The notes beneath the pieces are model-generated. The model made no database searches, was not told where the DNA came from, and worked only from the letters and a program-made list of their open reading frames with translations. Positions 47,658-56,310 of a DNA stretch of 64,000 nt are shown one piece after another. The stretch covers positions 6,286,026 through 6,350,025 of the forward strand of contig JAAHII010000001.1 of the NCBI GenBank assembly GCA_010671905.1, in the 5' to 3' direction. The position numbers and the translations under genes were made by a program. Source of the stretch: Leptolyngbya sp. SIOISBB. GTDB taxonomy: Bacteria > Cyanobacteriota > Cyanobacteriia > Phormidesmidales > Phormidesmidaceae. Within the stretch, counting starts at the first letter, position 1. Each line of letters opens with the position of its first letter.

Positions 47658-48008
47658 CTACTCGTTTTCCTGCCTCTTTACATATCTGTAGATGACTTGC
47701 TTGAAACCAACCCCCTTCAAGAACATGACCTGATGCTCGGGGTAGACCACGACGTCATGAGGGTTGCGCTCACCGAACACGAGAAATCGCCAGGACTCCT
47801 TGGCAGTATTCTCGATGTGATGGGCTTCTTCGGTGCCGGTCGCAAACAAAAAGTGCTCTCCCGATTACAGCGTCGCGTTTCCAGCAAGCACCAGTTCATG
47901 CTCCTCTTCCGAGGTATGAAAATGGTGGATGCTCGATGTGTTTCCAGGGTTCAGCTCTTCGATTCTGGCCCAAACCGTTCACCACTCAGATCGAGGTACT
48001 GCCAAGTT
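47658..48008 (-). pseudogene. Cupin-domain protein remnant
   Basis: The intact C-terminal part from 47849 reads ATGTEEAHHIENTAKESWRF then LVFGERNPHDVVVYPEHQVM, a common cupin ending. In the same frame upstream is a TAA at 47865-47867, preceded by the first cupin motif (IHHFHTSEEEHELVLAGNATL), and another frameshift near 47961-47970 leads into YLDLSGERFG. The segment that should join the two motifs is shortened. The gene is inactive. Confidence 0.7.
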
Positions 48009-48154
48009 TAGCCTCTTGGCGTTTTCTCTTCCCGCCAATCTGCATCGTCATTTTGAGGATGAGGCATCACGCTGCTCTGTCTGGCATCTAACGTTGGCTT
48101 GAGTTGCGCAGTCGATTTTTAGACAACTGTCGTTGCCTGCCATTGTTGGCGGTT

Positions 48155-48664
48155 TCAAGCCTTCTGGAGAAGCCGCTTGATTTTTGCCCCGTGGACCGAC
48201 GCAAACCATGGGTCCAGGAAAGGCAGGTTCTCCGCAATCAGCTCTGCGGGCAAAGAGAAAAAATCCCACTTGTGTAAACCTCGACAGCTAGGAGCCCCAC
48301 ACTGACATTCCCATGTGTCACCCTCTATGGCAAAGAGTTCGTAGTCGATAGTGACTTCTTCATCCACTTCGATGGACTGTTTGGCTATTACGAAGTACTG
48401 ACGGTCGGCTGAGTACAAAAAACTGTTGGGAGCGCAGGAGTGGTTTGTGAAGCACATTGGCTCAGCAACCAGATGCACGCTGCCGTCTGGCAAGTACATC
48501 TGATGCTCGTACTTCTCCCCTTCACACAACGGCGACGAATCTGTCACCTGTCGAACGAGCTCCACTGAGGCGACGACCTCAAATGGCTTGATGCTGCTAG
48601 TTGCGAATACTCCTTTCCCCATCTTCGGCGATGCCTTAGCGATTACTTTCATGGGTACTCTCAT
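48155..48664 (-). CDS. SET-domain protein (putative lysine methyltransferase)
   Basis: The protein has 169 residues. The SET core is visible: KMGKGVFATSSIKPFEVV at the start, the cofactor-binding FTNHSCAPNSF (about 93-103), ITIDYE-type strand VTIDYELFAIEGDTWEC, and a post-SET-like zinc cluster C-x-C-x(4)-C (ECQCGAPSCRG). All key residues (the NHSC motif and the ..DYE tyrosine) are present, so S-adenosylmethionine-dependent methylation of a protein lysine is expected. Targets are unknown. ATG 48664 or 48652 may be the start. It stands alone on the minus strand among decayed genes. Confidence 0.85.
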   Translation of the reverse strand: MRVPMKVIAKASPKMGKGVFATSSIKPFEVVASVELVRQVTDSSPLCEGEKYEHQMYLPDGSVHLVAEPMCFTNHSCAPNSFLYSADRQYFVIAKQSIEVDEEVTIDYELFAIEGDTWECQCGAPSCRGLHKWDFFSLPAELIAENLPFLDPWFASVHGAKIKRLLQKA

Positions 48665-48697
48665 TGTCTAACGCCTCGGTTTACCCGTGTCAGATAA

Positions 48698-48808
48698 CGT
48701 TTCAATTCTAACCAGAACTACCTGTATCATCGGGTGCAATCGGATCGTGAGGCGGCGATCGCAGAAGTGAAAGAAACCGTCACAGTGCTGAGCGGAAGGC
48801 AACGCTAG
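48698..48808 (+). pseudogene. Possible C-terminal gene remnant
   Basis: A short frame reads NYLYHRVQSDREAAIAEVKE then TVTVLSGRQR and a stop. It has coding-like composition and a GCGATCGC site but no start. It may be the tail of a deleted gene. The rest of the 48665-48907 gap shows nothing. Confidence 0.25.
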
Positions 48809-48907
48809 ATTTTGTGCCTCAAACCAGCTTACGACGACGGAACTTAACGTTTGAACTCAGCCGCGCCCTTACGCTTTGACTTAAGCGAAGGCTTAGGGGG
48901 GCTGTGG

Positions 48908-49293
48908 TTACTGCTGCTTCAGCGCGGTCACTTCGATCTCGGTCTGCATACGCGGATCGGACAATCTAGCCGAAATCATCATGGCAGCCGGGCGAACTGT
49001 TCCGAAGTACTTCTTCAGAACAAGCCAAAATTTTGGGGAACCTACTGCATTCGGTAGGATATGGGTTATGCACTCGACCATATTCCAATGATGCATCAGC
49101 CTTGTTTAAGGCATCTGCGATGTTTTTAAGGCAATGCTTTGCCTGCTCCACCTAGTTGTCGGAAATCGTCATCGTGGAGTAGTTGAATCCAGTGGTTCCA
49201 GATACGAAAACCCCAAGAACCCTGGCGCACGGCACGACTATAGCCAATGTCGGATTCAAATGGGGAACCAGAGCTGATGAGGTGTCGGTTCAT
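48908..49293 (-). pseudogene. RidA/YjgF-family protein, disrupted
   Basis: From ATG 49293 it reads MNRHLISSGSPFESDIGYSR then GSWGFVSGTTGFNYSTMTIS and an in-frame TAG near 49153, continuing VEQAKHCLKNIADALNKADA. A frameshift near 49085 moves to the frame with ITHILPNAVGSPKFWLVL and IEVTALKQQ at the end. This covers a whole RidA-type reactive-intermediate deaminase (about 128 residues) with one stop and one frameshift, so it is inactive. Confidence 0.75.
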
Positions 49294-49458
49294 TCAAGGT
49301 GCTTCTTTGCAACAATGGTTATGTATTTGTGACCGATAACGTACAAAGCACAACTGCGGCTGCAAGCGTGGTTAGTGCCCTGCAACTGTCTTATCGTCGG
49401 TTGCAGAGGTAATTCAAGACAGTATCTATACAAACTCCGTTTGCCCGCCCAAGGAGCT

Positions 49459-49821
49459 TTAGATCTCGTCAATAGGAGCTAAAAAACAGCCGGCAATTCG
49501 CCAATCTTTAGAAGATTGCTGCTGCATGAGATAGACCGCTTTCACAATTGCGCCATCTTGGGCCATCAAAAAGACAACTTGGGCTGGAAACCCCTGCATT
49601 TCTCTGAGCTCACCGAACAGTACACTCCGTGGACGATAGATTGCATGGTATGAACTACGCACCATGCGCATGAAGTTGCCGACACTTTTAAACTGTTGAC
49701 GAATAGATGGAGCTGCGTAAAGAAAGGCTTGAATGCCGTCGTCAGACTGAAAGGCTTCGATCTGGGCAATAATGACGCGGCGAATGGCGTCTCTATCTGT
49801 TTCAGTAAGTTCTTTTGACAT
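49459..49821 (-). CDS. DUF4864 family protein
   Basis: The protein has 120 residues: a helical start (DRDAIRRVIIAQIEAFQSDD), then AFLYAAPSIRQQFKSVGNFM and a four-strand cone-like sheet (VVFLMAQDGAIVKAVYLMQQ, WRIAGCFLAP). It matches DUF4864, an NTF2-like small domain of unknown function. No signal peptide is seen. It is divergent from the ABC ATPase gene and has GGGTGGGA upstream of the ATG. Confidence 0.75.
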   Translation of the reverse strand: MSKELTETDRDAIRRVIIAQIEAFQSDDGIQAFLYAAPSIRQQFKSVGNFMRMVRSSYHAIYRPRSVLFGELREMQGFPAQVVFLMAQDGAIVKAVYLMQQQSSKDWRIAGCFLAPIDEI

Positions 49822-49942
49822 CCCACCCTTGTCTCCCTGACCGCATCATCGACCATCATATGTAGGTTATAAGATCCGCATTGTTGCCTAGATATCACGT
49901 GCGACAGATCCATGCTTAGCAAGAGGCTTACCCACTAAAAAG

Positions 49943-50926
49943 ATGCCCATTATCGACGTCAACGCACTCAAAAAGGTTTACCCGATCGCGATTAAAGAGC
50001 CTGGGCTCAAGGGCACTCTTAGGCACTTTTTTCGGCGTCAGTATCGCAACATCGAAGCGGTTCGTCAGGTCTCTTTCCAAATTGAGCCAGGAGAAGTAGT
50101 CGGGTTCCTCGGTCCTAACGGTGCGGGAAAGACGACCACGCTTAAGATGCTGACGGGCCTGATTCACCCGACGATGGGTGCGGTCACCGTAGCGGGGCAA
50201 GTACCCTTTCGTCGCACTCCTAGCTTTTTGCAACAGATTACGTTGGTGATGGGGCAAAAGCAGCAACTTTTGTGGGATTTGCCCGCGATCGACTCGCTGC
50301 GAATTAATGGAGCCATCTACGGCCTAAGCGATCGCACCTTTCGCGATCGCGTCTCGGAACTCGCCACTATGCTCGACATTGCCGACAAGCTGAAGCAACC
50401 GGTTCGGAAGCTCTCCCTCGGCGAGCGGATGAAGGCAGAAATGCTAGCAGCCCTCATTCACCAGCCCAAGGTCTTGTTTTTGGATGAGCCGACCTTGGGA
50501 CTTGATGTCAATGCTCAAGTGGCAGTGCGGGAATTTCTCAAGGAATACAACCGCCGCTACCAGGCCACGATCTTGCTAACCAGTCACTATATGGCCGATA
50601 TCACGGCGCTGTGCGATCGCGTGCTGCTGATCTATCAAGGTGAACTGATTTATGACGGCGGTCTCGATGGCTTACTCAATCGGTTTGCACCTTACCGTGA
50701 AGTCAAAATTGAACTCGCTAAAGGTACTGACGCTGCCAAACTGTCTCAGTACGGAGAAGTCGAAACTTTAGAGGGCTGCACCGCCAGCCTGATCGTGCAG
50801 CGGGCAGATTTGACCTCAACCGTATCGCGGATTCTGGCGGATCTCCCCGTGCAAGACTTGACTGTTACCGATCCACCCATTGAAGAAGTCATTGGCCGCG
50901 TATTTCAGGCGGGGGCGATCGCTTAA
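49943..50926 (+). CDS. ABC-2-type transporter ATP-binding protein
   Basis: The protein has 327 residues. Walker A is GPNGAGKTTT (about 54-63), the Q-loop region GQKQQLLWDLP, signature KLSLGERMKAEMLAALIH, Walker B VLFLDEPTLGLD and switch histidine LTSHYM. The C-terminal 90 residues form the regulatory extension of this branch (YadG/NatA-like, ABC-2 exporters). In cyanobacteria this ATPase is usually followed by one or two six-span permease genes. Here a transposon terminal repeat begins 34 bases after the stop and no permease follows, so it may be orphaned. Confidence 0.88.
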   Translation: MPIIDVNALKKVYPIAIKEPGLKGTLRHFFRRQYRNIEAVRQVSFQIEPGEVVGFLGPNGAGKTTTLKMLTGLIHPTMGAVTVAGQVPFRRTPSFLQQITLVMGQKQQLLWDLPAIDSLRINGAIYGLSDRTFRDRVSELATMLDIADKLKQPVRKLSLGERMKAEMLAALIHQPKVLFLDEPTLGLDVNAQVAVREFLKEYNRRYQATILLTSHYMADITALCDRVLLIYQGELIYDGGLDGLLNRFAPYREVKIELAKGTDAAKLSQYGEVETLEGCTASLIVQRADLTSTVSRILADLPVQDLTVTDPPIEEVIGRVFQAGAIA

Positions 50927-51060
50927 CGTATGCCCTGATTCGGGGTGCTTCATCAATTAACTGGTGTTTAGACTAAAAAGCCGAAGAAAGGCGATCGCGA
51001 TGCGACTCAGGATCGCCTACCCGAGAGACTGAGAAAGACAAAGATACTCAGTTCAGGGAT

Positions 51061-52160
51061 ATGACCTACGATACGCTGTTGAGCTTCCGAAACCGAGCCT
51101 ATCAGTGCCTGTGCCGGGCTCACGATGCCACCTTTGAGTTGATGGACACAGCCATCACCAGCCGTTCGGTCTATAGTTTTGCCGAACTGACACCATCGCC
51201 GCTGTTTCGGCGACGATGGTCGAGTGGCTATGAAGCGCTGCAAGATAGTCGTCCGCAGCGCCGCAAGTTGATGCGACTGTACCTGGAGCATCTTGATGTG
51301 GCTGAGCAGACTCCCCTTGCTGCTAGCCGGAGACCATACCCCTTGGCGTCGCAGCGATGCCAAGCGCTTGCCAGAGCGCACCTATGAGTACCAGGCGAGC
51401 GGCGAAGGCTTAGGTCAAGCCGTGACGGTGGGGCAAGGCTACAGCACATTGGCCTGGATTCGGAATCAGACAGGCAGTTGGGCCTTACCGCTACGTCATG
51501 AGCGCATCACAAGTTGGGAAAGTCCTATCAGCAAAGCCGTTTGGCAACTTCGGCAAGTCTGCCAAGAGCTGTCTTGTCGGCCTTTGAGCCTATGGGATAG
51601 CGAGTATGGTTGCGCCAGCTTTGTCCTCAAAAGTGCTGATATCCCAGCCGATAAGCTGATGCGTCTGCGGAGTAATCGCAATCTTTGGGGACCGCTGCCC
51701 GCCTACTCAGGACGCGGACGCCCCTGTCTTCACGGTGCTAAGTTTAAGCTCAATGATGCGACCACTTGGTGGACCGCTGACGAAGATATCGAGGTCACGC
51801 ATCTCAGGCTCGGACGACTGCGCGTGCGCTGCTGGCATCATCTCCACTTCCGCCAAGCCGCCCAACATCCCCTGAATCTGATTCAGGGGCAGCGACTCGA
51901 TGCCTCGGGTCAGGTCACATCGACCCGACCGCTCTGGCTCGCTTGGGTCGGTCAAACGATGCCATCGCTCGAAGAGCTTTGGCTCTACTACCTCTGTCGG
52001 TTTGCTCTGGAACATTGGTATCGCTTCATCAAGCAACGCCTGCATTGGACCTTGCCGCATCTCGGTTCACCCAAAGCTGCTGAGCGCTGGAGCGACTTGA
52101 TGCCCCCTGATGAATTGGCAACTCTGGCTCGCCCGTCATCTGGTCCGTGACTCGCCGCTA
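51061..52160 (+). pseudogene. NF041680-family transposase, N-terminal part
   Basis: MTYDTLLSFRNRAYQCLCRA starts an open frame. After LEHLDVAEQTP the coding sequence shifts at the C run near 51314-51317 into LLLAGDHTPWRRSDAKRLPE. It then continues through HERITSW, SLWDSEYGCASFV and HWYRFIKQRLHWTLPHLGSP. A second shift at the C run near 52102 gives MNWQLWLARHLVRDSPL, where the IS630 element interrupts it. The family is a DDE-type transposase. This copy is dead through two 1-bp insertions and a split. Confidence 0.75.
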
Positions 52161-52220
52161 TAGCAACCCGTACAAGGGTTCGGTCAGGCACCATGGAAGA
52201 ATGTTGAGAGGAGCCTGGTG

Positions 52221-53218
52221 ATGCCCGCCCCCTATAGCCTTGACCTACGCCAGAAAGCGATCGCGGCGATTGAATCCGGCCAATCCAAAGTTGTGGTCAG
52301 TCGACTGCTAGGCATTGCTCGTAGCACCCTAACAGCATGGCACCATCAATATCGCCGCGAGGGGAACGTGGCTCCGAAGTCCGGTTATCAGCAGGGGCAT
52401 AGTCATAAAATCACTGACTGGGAAGAGTTTCGGGCATTTGCGAACGCACATGGAGACAAGAGCCAAGCCGAGATGGCCCAGCTGTGGCCCGTAGAAATTA
52501 GCGAAGATACGATGGGGCGGGCGCTCCAGCGGATTGGCTTCACGCGAAAAAAAGAGCTATCTCTACGCCGACAGGGACGAAGAACAGCGCCCAGCCGACA
52601 ACACTGAGCTCGCCCAGTTCGAGGCCTACCAACGGGTGTATCTCGACGAGGCGGGCATCAACAATACCGAAGACTATGGCTATGGTTGGTGCCCGAAAGG
52701 CGAACGCTTTGCCGCCGAGCGTCGGGGTAAGCGCACCGAACGGGTCAGTTTTATCGCGGCCTGGCATCAGCATCGACTGATTGCCCCACTCACCTATGAG
52801 GGGTAGGGATGATTCTCTATTAAGAGAAAATTAGCTGTAATACACGGTTTCTATTGAGCCTCAAGATGGACTCATCCTAAAAATGGGAGTTTCAACCTTT
52901 TTCTACAGGTAGAGAATCAACCCTACCTATGAGGGGTACTGTAATCGCGCGGTCTTCGAGACCTGTTTAGAAGAACAGCTGTTGCCAGCGCTGCCCTACG
53001 GCAGTGTCATCATTGGTGACAATGCCTCGTTTCACAAAGGCGGGCGCATTGAAGCGTTGATTCAACAGGCGGGTTGTTATCTCCTCTATCTCCCACCCTA
53101 TTCCCCCGATTTGAACCCGATTGAGCACCAGTGGTTCGTTTTGAAGAATCGGATGCGGAAACAGATTCACTCTGGCCAACCGTTTCGACAAGTCGTTGAC
53201 CAAGCCTTCATTGACTGA
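52221..53218 (+). pseudogene. IS630-family transposase interrupted by a MITE
   Basis: From ATG 52221 (GAGAGGAG upstream): a helix-turn-helix domain (YSLDLRQKAIAAIESGQSK, GIARSTLTAWHHQYRREG), then a shift at the A7 run 52547-52553 from FTRKK into SYLYADRDEEQRPADN. The DDE core has VYLDEAGINN, IIGDNASFHKG and YSPDLNPIEHQW. Between LTYEG and YCNRAVFE lies the 122-bp MITE, which introduces stops. Without it the frame is continuous to TGA 53216. The A-run shift may be programmed, as in other IS630 elements. Confidence 0.82.
52804..52925. mobile_element. 122-bp MITE with 16-bp TIRs and 11-bp target duplication
   Basis: The ends TAGGGATGATTCTCTA (52804-52819) and TAGAGAATCAACCCTA (52910-52925) are inverted with one mismatch. 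CCTATGAGGGG is duplicated on both sides (52793-52803 and 52926-52936). The element has no coding capacity and lies inside the IS630 transposase gene. Its mobilising transposase is not identified. Confidence 0.85.
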
Positions 53219-53368
53219 ACGAACCTATCCGCGGATTGCCCTGAAAATAAACCCGTCAAACTCTGATTCGATGTTTCTCAAGCGACCTGTTTCGTGAGGT
53301 CAACCTGATAGCCAAGTTTTTCCAGTCGCCGCTGTAAGCGATTCACAACGGTCTGTTCCTTGCGTTCA

Positions 53369-54523
53369 TCACAGTAGTTGGCCCCCGAGGTCTTGATACT
53401 CCGTTTTGCGGGAGAGGAGGTGATAGGCGATGGTGAGAATGGAGTGAGCGACGGCAATGGCGGCGCGTTTTTTGCCCCGCCGAGCGGCGAGACGCTGATA
53501 CTGGGACTGGAGGTAAGTGTCCTTTTTCCGCCCGGCAGCATGGGCAGCTTCGGTGAGGGTAGTGCGGAGATAGCGATTGCCGTGGCCGGTGCGACCATGT
53601 TTGCGCTTACCGGCACTGGTATTGTTGCCAGGACAGAGTTTAGCCCAAGAGGCGAGATGTTGAGCGGAAGGAAAACGACTCATGTCCCAGCCGATTTCGG
53701 CGAGGAGTTCTTGCGCCCCTCGGGGCCCCACCCCGGGAATGGTCTGCAGTCGTTTCAGGTCATCCTCCAAAGGGCGCAACCGCTCCCCAATTTCGAGGTC
53801 GAGCCGTAAGATGCGAGCATCCAGGGCAGCCAAATGACCTAATTGTTCCTGGAGGAGAAACCGTTGGTGGGCCCCCATCAGCCCCTGTAAGGCTTGCACG
53901 AGTTCGTCATGTTTATTGCGCAAGCGCCCTTTCGCTAAGTTAGCCAGCGTTTCCGGATCGTCTTCGCCGTTCACCATCGCTCCCAGCATCAGCCGCACAC
54001 TCTTGCCGGTCAACTTGCTGGCGACGGCACCCAGTTTGATGTTGGCACCTTCCAGCACTTTCTCTAAGCGGTTGAACTCCCGCGCGCGCTCCTCAATCAG
54101 GCTGCGCCGATAGCGCATCAGTTCCCGCAGTTCCCGCTGTGCTTTGGGAGGCACAAAGCTCCGGCGCAACAGCCCATGACGCATCAGGTCACACAGCCAG
54201 TGACTATCCTGTACGTCGGTCTTGCGACCCGGCACCGCTCGAAAGTCCCGCGCGTTCACCAACCACAGGTCAAAGTCATCCCCTTCCAACAGGTTGTAAA
54301 GCGGTTTCCAGTACACCCCCGTCGATTCCATCACCACTTGCTGCACCTCGCACTCGTGCAGCCAATCTGCCAATTCCAGCAACTCAGTCGTCATCATGCC
54401 AAAACTGCGGGTTTCCTTCAGCCTCGGCGTCTGCACATGCACCACACTTTGACGTTTACCGATATCAATCGCGGCGACTTCTCGATAGACTACTTCCATC
54501 ACTCCAGTCTCCAACGTCGACAA
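53369..54523 (-). CDS. IS110-family transposase (intact)
   Basis: The protein has 384 residues. The N-terminal RuvC-like DEDD domain has VAAIDIGKRQSVVHV, VVMESTGVYWKPL and RKTDVQDSHWLCDL. The C-terminal Tnp_20 domain has TIPGVGPRGAQELLAEIG and the catalytic serine region LCPGNNTSAGKRKHGRTGHG. No frameshift is seen, so it may be active. IS110 enzymes recombine through an element-encoded bridge RNA with no or short terminal repeats. It sits inside the IS630 element, after its transposase stop. Confidence 0.92.
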   Translation of the reverse strand: MSTLETGVMEVVYREVAAIDIGKRQSVVHVQTPRLKETRSFGMMTTELLELADWLHECEVQQVVMESTGVYWKPLYNLLEGDDFDLWLVNARDFRAVPGRKTDVQDSHWLCDLMRHGLLRRSFVPPKAQRELRELMRYRRSLIEERAREFNRLEKVLEGANIKLGAVASKLTGKSVRLMLGAMVNGEDDPETLANLAKGRLRNKHDELVQALQGLMGAHQRFLLQEQLGHLAALDARILRLDLEIGERLRPLEDDLKRLQTIPGVGPRGAQELLAEIGWDMSRFPSAQHLASWAKLCPGNNTSAGKRKHGRTGHGNRYLRTTLTEAAHAAGRKKDTYLQSQYQRLAARRGKKRAAIAVAHSILTIAYHLLSRKTEYQDLGGQLL

Positions 54524-54640
54524 ACACGGTTCACTAGCCGTTTTTTACAGGAAGAGTTTGCCCTGCGTACTCCCGCTCGTGACGTCGCGAGCGGGGTGAC
54601 AATTCGGAGTACCTCAAACGGCTTGGGTCAGGTTGCTATA
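54524..54640 (-). ncRNA. Candidate IS110 bridge RNA region
   Basis: This non-coding flank lies directly upstream of the IS110 transposase, where IS110-group bridge RNAs are encoded. It contains a strong hairpin, CCCGCTCG and CGAGCGGG with an 8-nt loop (54572-54595). The target- and donor-binding loops were not identified, so this is a positional prediction. Confidence 0.25.
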
Positions 54641-54748
54641 CGGGGTACATCACACCAAATATGCGCCGACCTCGCAGAACCGATATCTGACATATACTCC
54701 CTTTTCATCCTTTGGAGTGTCGCCACTGCGTCATGAGCCGTTGCTATA

Positions 54749-54967
54749 ACGAGGCAAAAACCGGTGACTCAGTTGTCTCCTGGACGGGTCGCTGATGCCA
54801 TGGCTCCCCTTTTGTCCCAGTTAGGCTCACCGGCGGCGGCCCCCAAACCCCGAGGAAAGTCCCCAGGCTGGCCAAAAGGACGGACCCGACGACGAAAACC
54901 GCTCTGTCCCGTCGTCAGAAAGTCCTACAAACGTAAAAAGAAAACCTCACAACCCCAAGCTTCTTGA
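54749..54967 (+). pseudogene. NF041680-family transposase, C-terminal part
   Basis: It reads TRQKPVTQLSPGRVADAM then LLSQLGSPAAAPKPRGKSPG, WPKGRTRRRK and a basic tail. This is the missing C-terminus of the transposase that stops at 52160. The two parts rejoin in frame when the TA-flanked insert is removed. Confidence 0.75.
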
Positions 54968-54987
54968 ACAAAGTTGCCCCTAGACGA

Positions 54988-55007
54988 CGCCATCAACTGC
55001 GATGGCG
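54988..55007 (+). terminator. Hairpin at the end of the NF041680 element
   Basis: CGCCATC, a 6-nt loop and GATGGCG are followed by CTCTTT. The hairpin lies 20 bases after the transposase stop and is a plausible weak rho-independent terminator. Confidence 0.45.
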
Positions 55008-55038
55008 CTCTTTAGGCTGTCTTAGTCTAAACTCCAGT

Positions 55039-55691
55039 AGATAAGCATCCGTGTGACTTACCGACTAGAAGCGATCGGCATCGCCCATCGAACTTATGCC
55101 TGGGCTCCCGATGTTCAGCATGGTTGCTAGTACACGATGCGCCAGACCAGACCCCGATCTGCCACTTCTGCGAGATTATACGGTTGGTCGTGTTGTGGCT
55201 TTTTTGACGATGATGCGCGACTTCAACGAGTATAAACACATAATCAATGAAACTAATTACACAAGAACCATTTATGTTTCCTCGGATACGCAGAATCCAA
55301 TCACTCAAACTATGAGGTTCGGTAGTTAATTTAGGTACTTTCGCGGAGATCCGCTATGCGGTGAGAAACTTTTTTTTGATTGCCCTTTATTAGTTTCATT
55401 TATTCACGATTACTTTACTGAAATCCCTGACGTAAAAGAGTCTCAGGAATTTATCTTGGTATTGATGCCAGTATATTTAAGGATCTGCTGGTTTGTTTAA
55501 AGCTAATAGAAAGCAAGTTTATTAATCCGATGAAATAGCCACTCAAAAACTCACTTTCTCCCGAAAAGTTGGTTCTATAGGGTCAAGCGCCCAAGCCAAG
55601 GTGTCATCATCAAAGGTTGATGCATCAGAGACCGATGAGACATCACAAGCCAAGGGCCATCACTGTTGCGATTAGGGCGGGCACGATAAAG
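55039..55691. other. Intergenic region between the IS and the Npun_R1517-like gene
   Basis: No convincing gene is seen in about 650 bp. Short frames lack binding sites and coding character. The AT-rich stretch 55330-55540 may hold promoter elements of the downstream gene. Confidence 0.4.
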
Positions 55692-55982
55692 ATGAAACTC
55701 TGTTCCACAAACATGAATCCGGCAGTTCAGCCATCAACGCCACAAGTGGGCATTTATGAGTGCGAGGTCAAGCTAAAGTTTCACCTGATTGAGGAGAACC
55801 TGGCCCAGTGCGATCGTGAGCAACTCTTGCAGATTCTCATCGACGCCTACTCCTACGGCAGCGACAACTACCTTGAGCCCTTGGAAACTGAGGTCGAGGT
55901 GCAAGAAGTGGCAGAACTGCAAGCCTCTCCGGAAATGCGTCGCCAGGTTATCAGATTGCGTAACGCCAGTTGCCCCAAATAG
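55692..55982 (+). CDS. Npun_R1517-like small regulator
   Basis: The ATG at 55692 gives 96 residues (ATG 55713 is possible; the long frame from 55617 is unlikely). The core reads GIYECEVKLKFHLIEENLAQ, then DREQLLQILIDAYSYGSDNY, LEPLETEVEVQEV and SPEMRRQVIRLRNA. This conserved small cyanobacterial family is named after a heterocyst-differentiation regulator of Nostoc punctiforme. The mechanism is unknown and it also occurs in non-heterocystous strains. It lies upstream of tRNA-Glu on the same strand. Confidence 0.65.
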   Translation: MKLCSTNMNPAVQPSTPQVGIYECEVKLKFHLIEENLAQCDREQLLQILIDAYSYGSDNYLEPLETEVEVQEVAELQASPEMRRQVIRLRNASCPK

Positions 55983-56101
55983 GGTATATTTCTTGGGTTG
56001 GTTGTGCTCTGTTCGATTCCAAAAGTTCGTTCCTGAGCCCGCCCAATTTGTTTGACACTGGTACAGCATTTGTCTATATTGAACAGTGTTGAATAACACA
56101 T

Positions 56102-56174
56102 GCCCCCATCGTCTAGAGGCCTAGGACACCTCCCTTTCACGGAGGCGACGGGGATTCGAATTCCCCTGGGGGTA
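56102..56174 (+). tRNA. trnE: tRNA-Glu (anticodon TTC)
   Basis: The cloverleaf is complete: acceptor GCCCCCA with TGGGGGT, anticodon stem CCTCC with GGAGG around loop CTTTCAC (anticodon TTC), T arm GGGGATTCGAATTCCCC, discriminator A, no encoded CCA. In cyanobacteria this tRNA also feeds tetrapyrrole synthesis. Confidence 0.95.
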
Positions 56175-56184
56175 TTGACGATAT

Positions 56185-56220
56185 AAAGCCCTCGCAGCAC
56201 TCAAAAGCTGCGAGGGCTTT
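56185..56220 (+). terminator. Rho-independent terminator of tRNA-Glu
   Basis: AAAGCCCTCGCAGC and GCTGCGAGGGCTTT form a perfect 14-bp stem with an 8-nt loop, followed by AGTTTTGG. It lies ten bases after the tRNA. Confidence 0.85.
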
Positions 56221-56310
56221 AGTTTTGGTGTTTGTGTCAGATTGTAAAACACCCTTGAGCAACCCTGATAATGCCTAAATAATGGCCTGATTTTAGGCTC
56301 AATTCTAGGC

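Larger units (their letters stand above)
52161..54746. mobile_element. IS630-family element inserted at a TA site
   Basis: The left end reads CCGC-TA-TAGCAAC and the right end GTTGCTA-TA-ACGAGG. The outer TA is the duplicated target, as expected for IS630. Removing the element rejoins the host transposase in frame as DSPLTRQKPVTQ. It has grown by a MITE at 52804-52925 and an IS110 copy. A second internal GGTTGCTATA at 54631-54640 may be another element end, so the exact right boundary is slightly uncertain. Confidence 0.7.
50960..55038. mobile_element. NF041680-type insertion sequence, split by later insertions
   Basis: Terminal inverted repeats: ACTGGTGTTTAGACTAA at 50960 and, on the other strand, ACTGGAGTTTAGACTAA ending at 55038. 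Without the 2.6-kb insert at 52161-54746 the element would be about 1.5 kb, right for one transposase of about 430 codons. No clear target duplication is seen. Confidence 0.75.

Noticed and set aside
47697-48011. 104-codon plus-strand gene
   Set aside because: The opposite strand shows clear cupin motifs with a stop and a frameshift, so the coding history is on the minus strand.
55027-55329. Short overlapping frames in the gap after the IS
   Set aside because: No binding sites, no recognisable domains and no coding-like composition.
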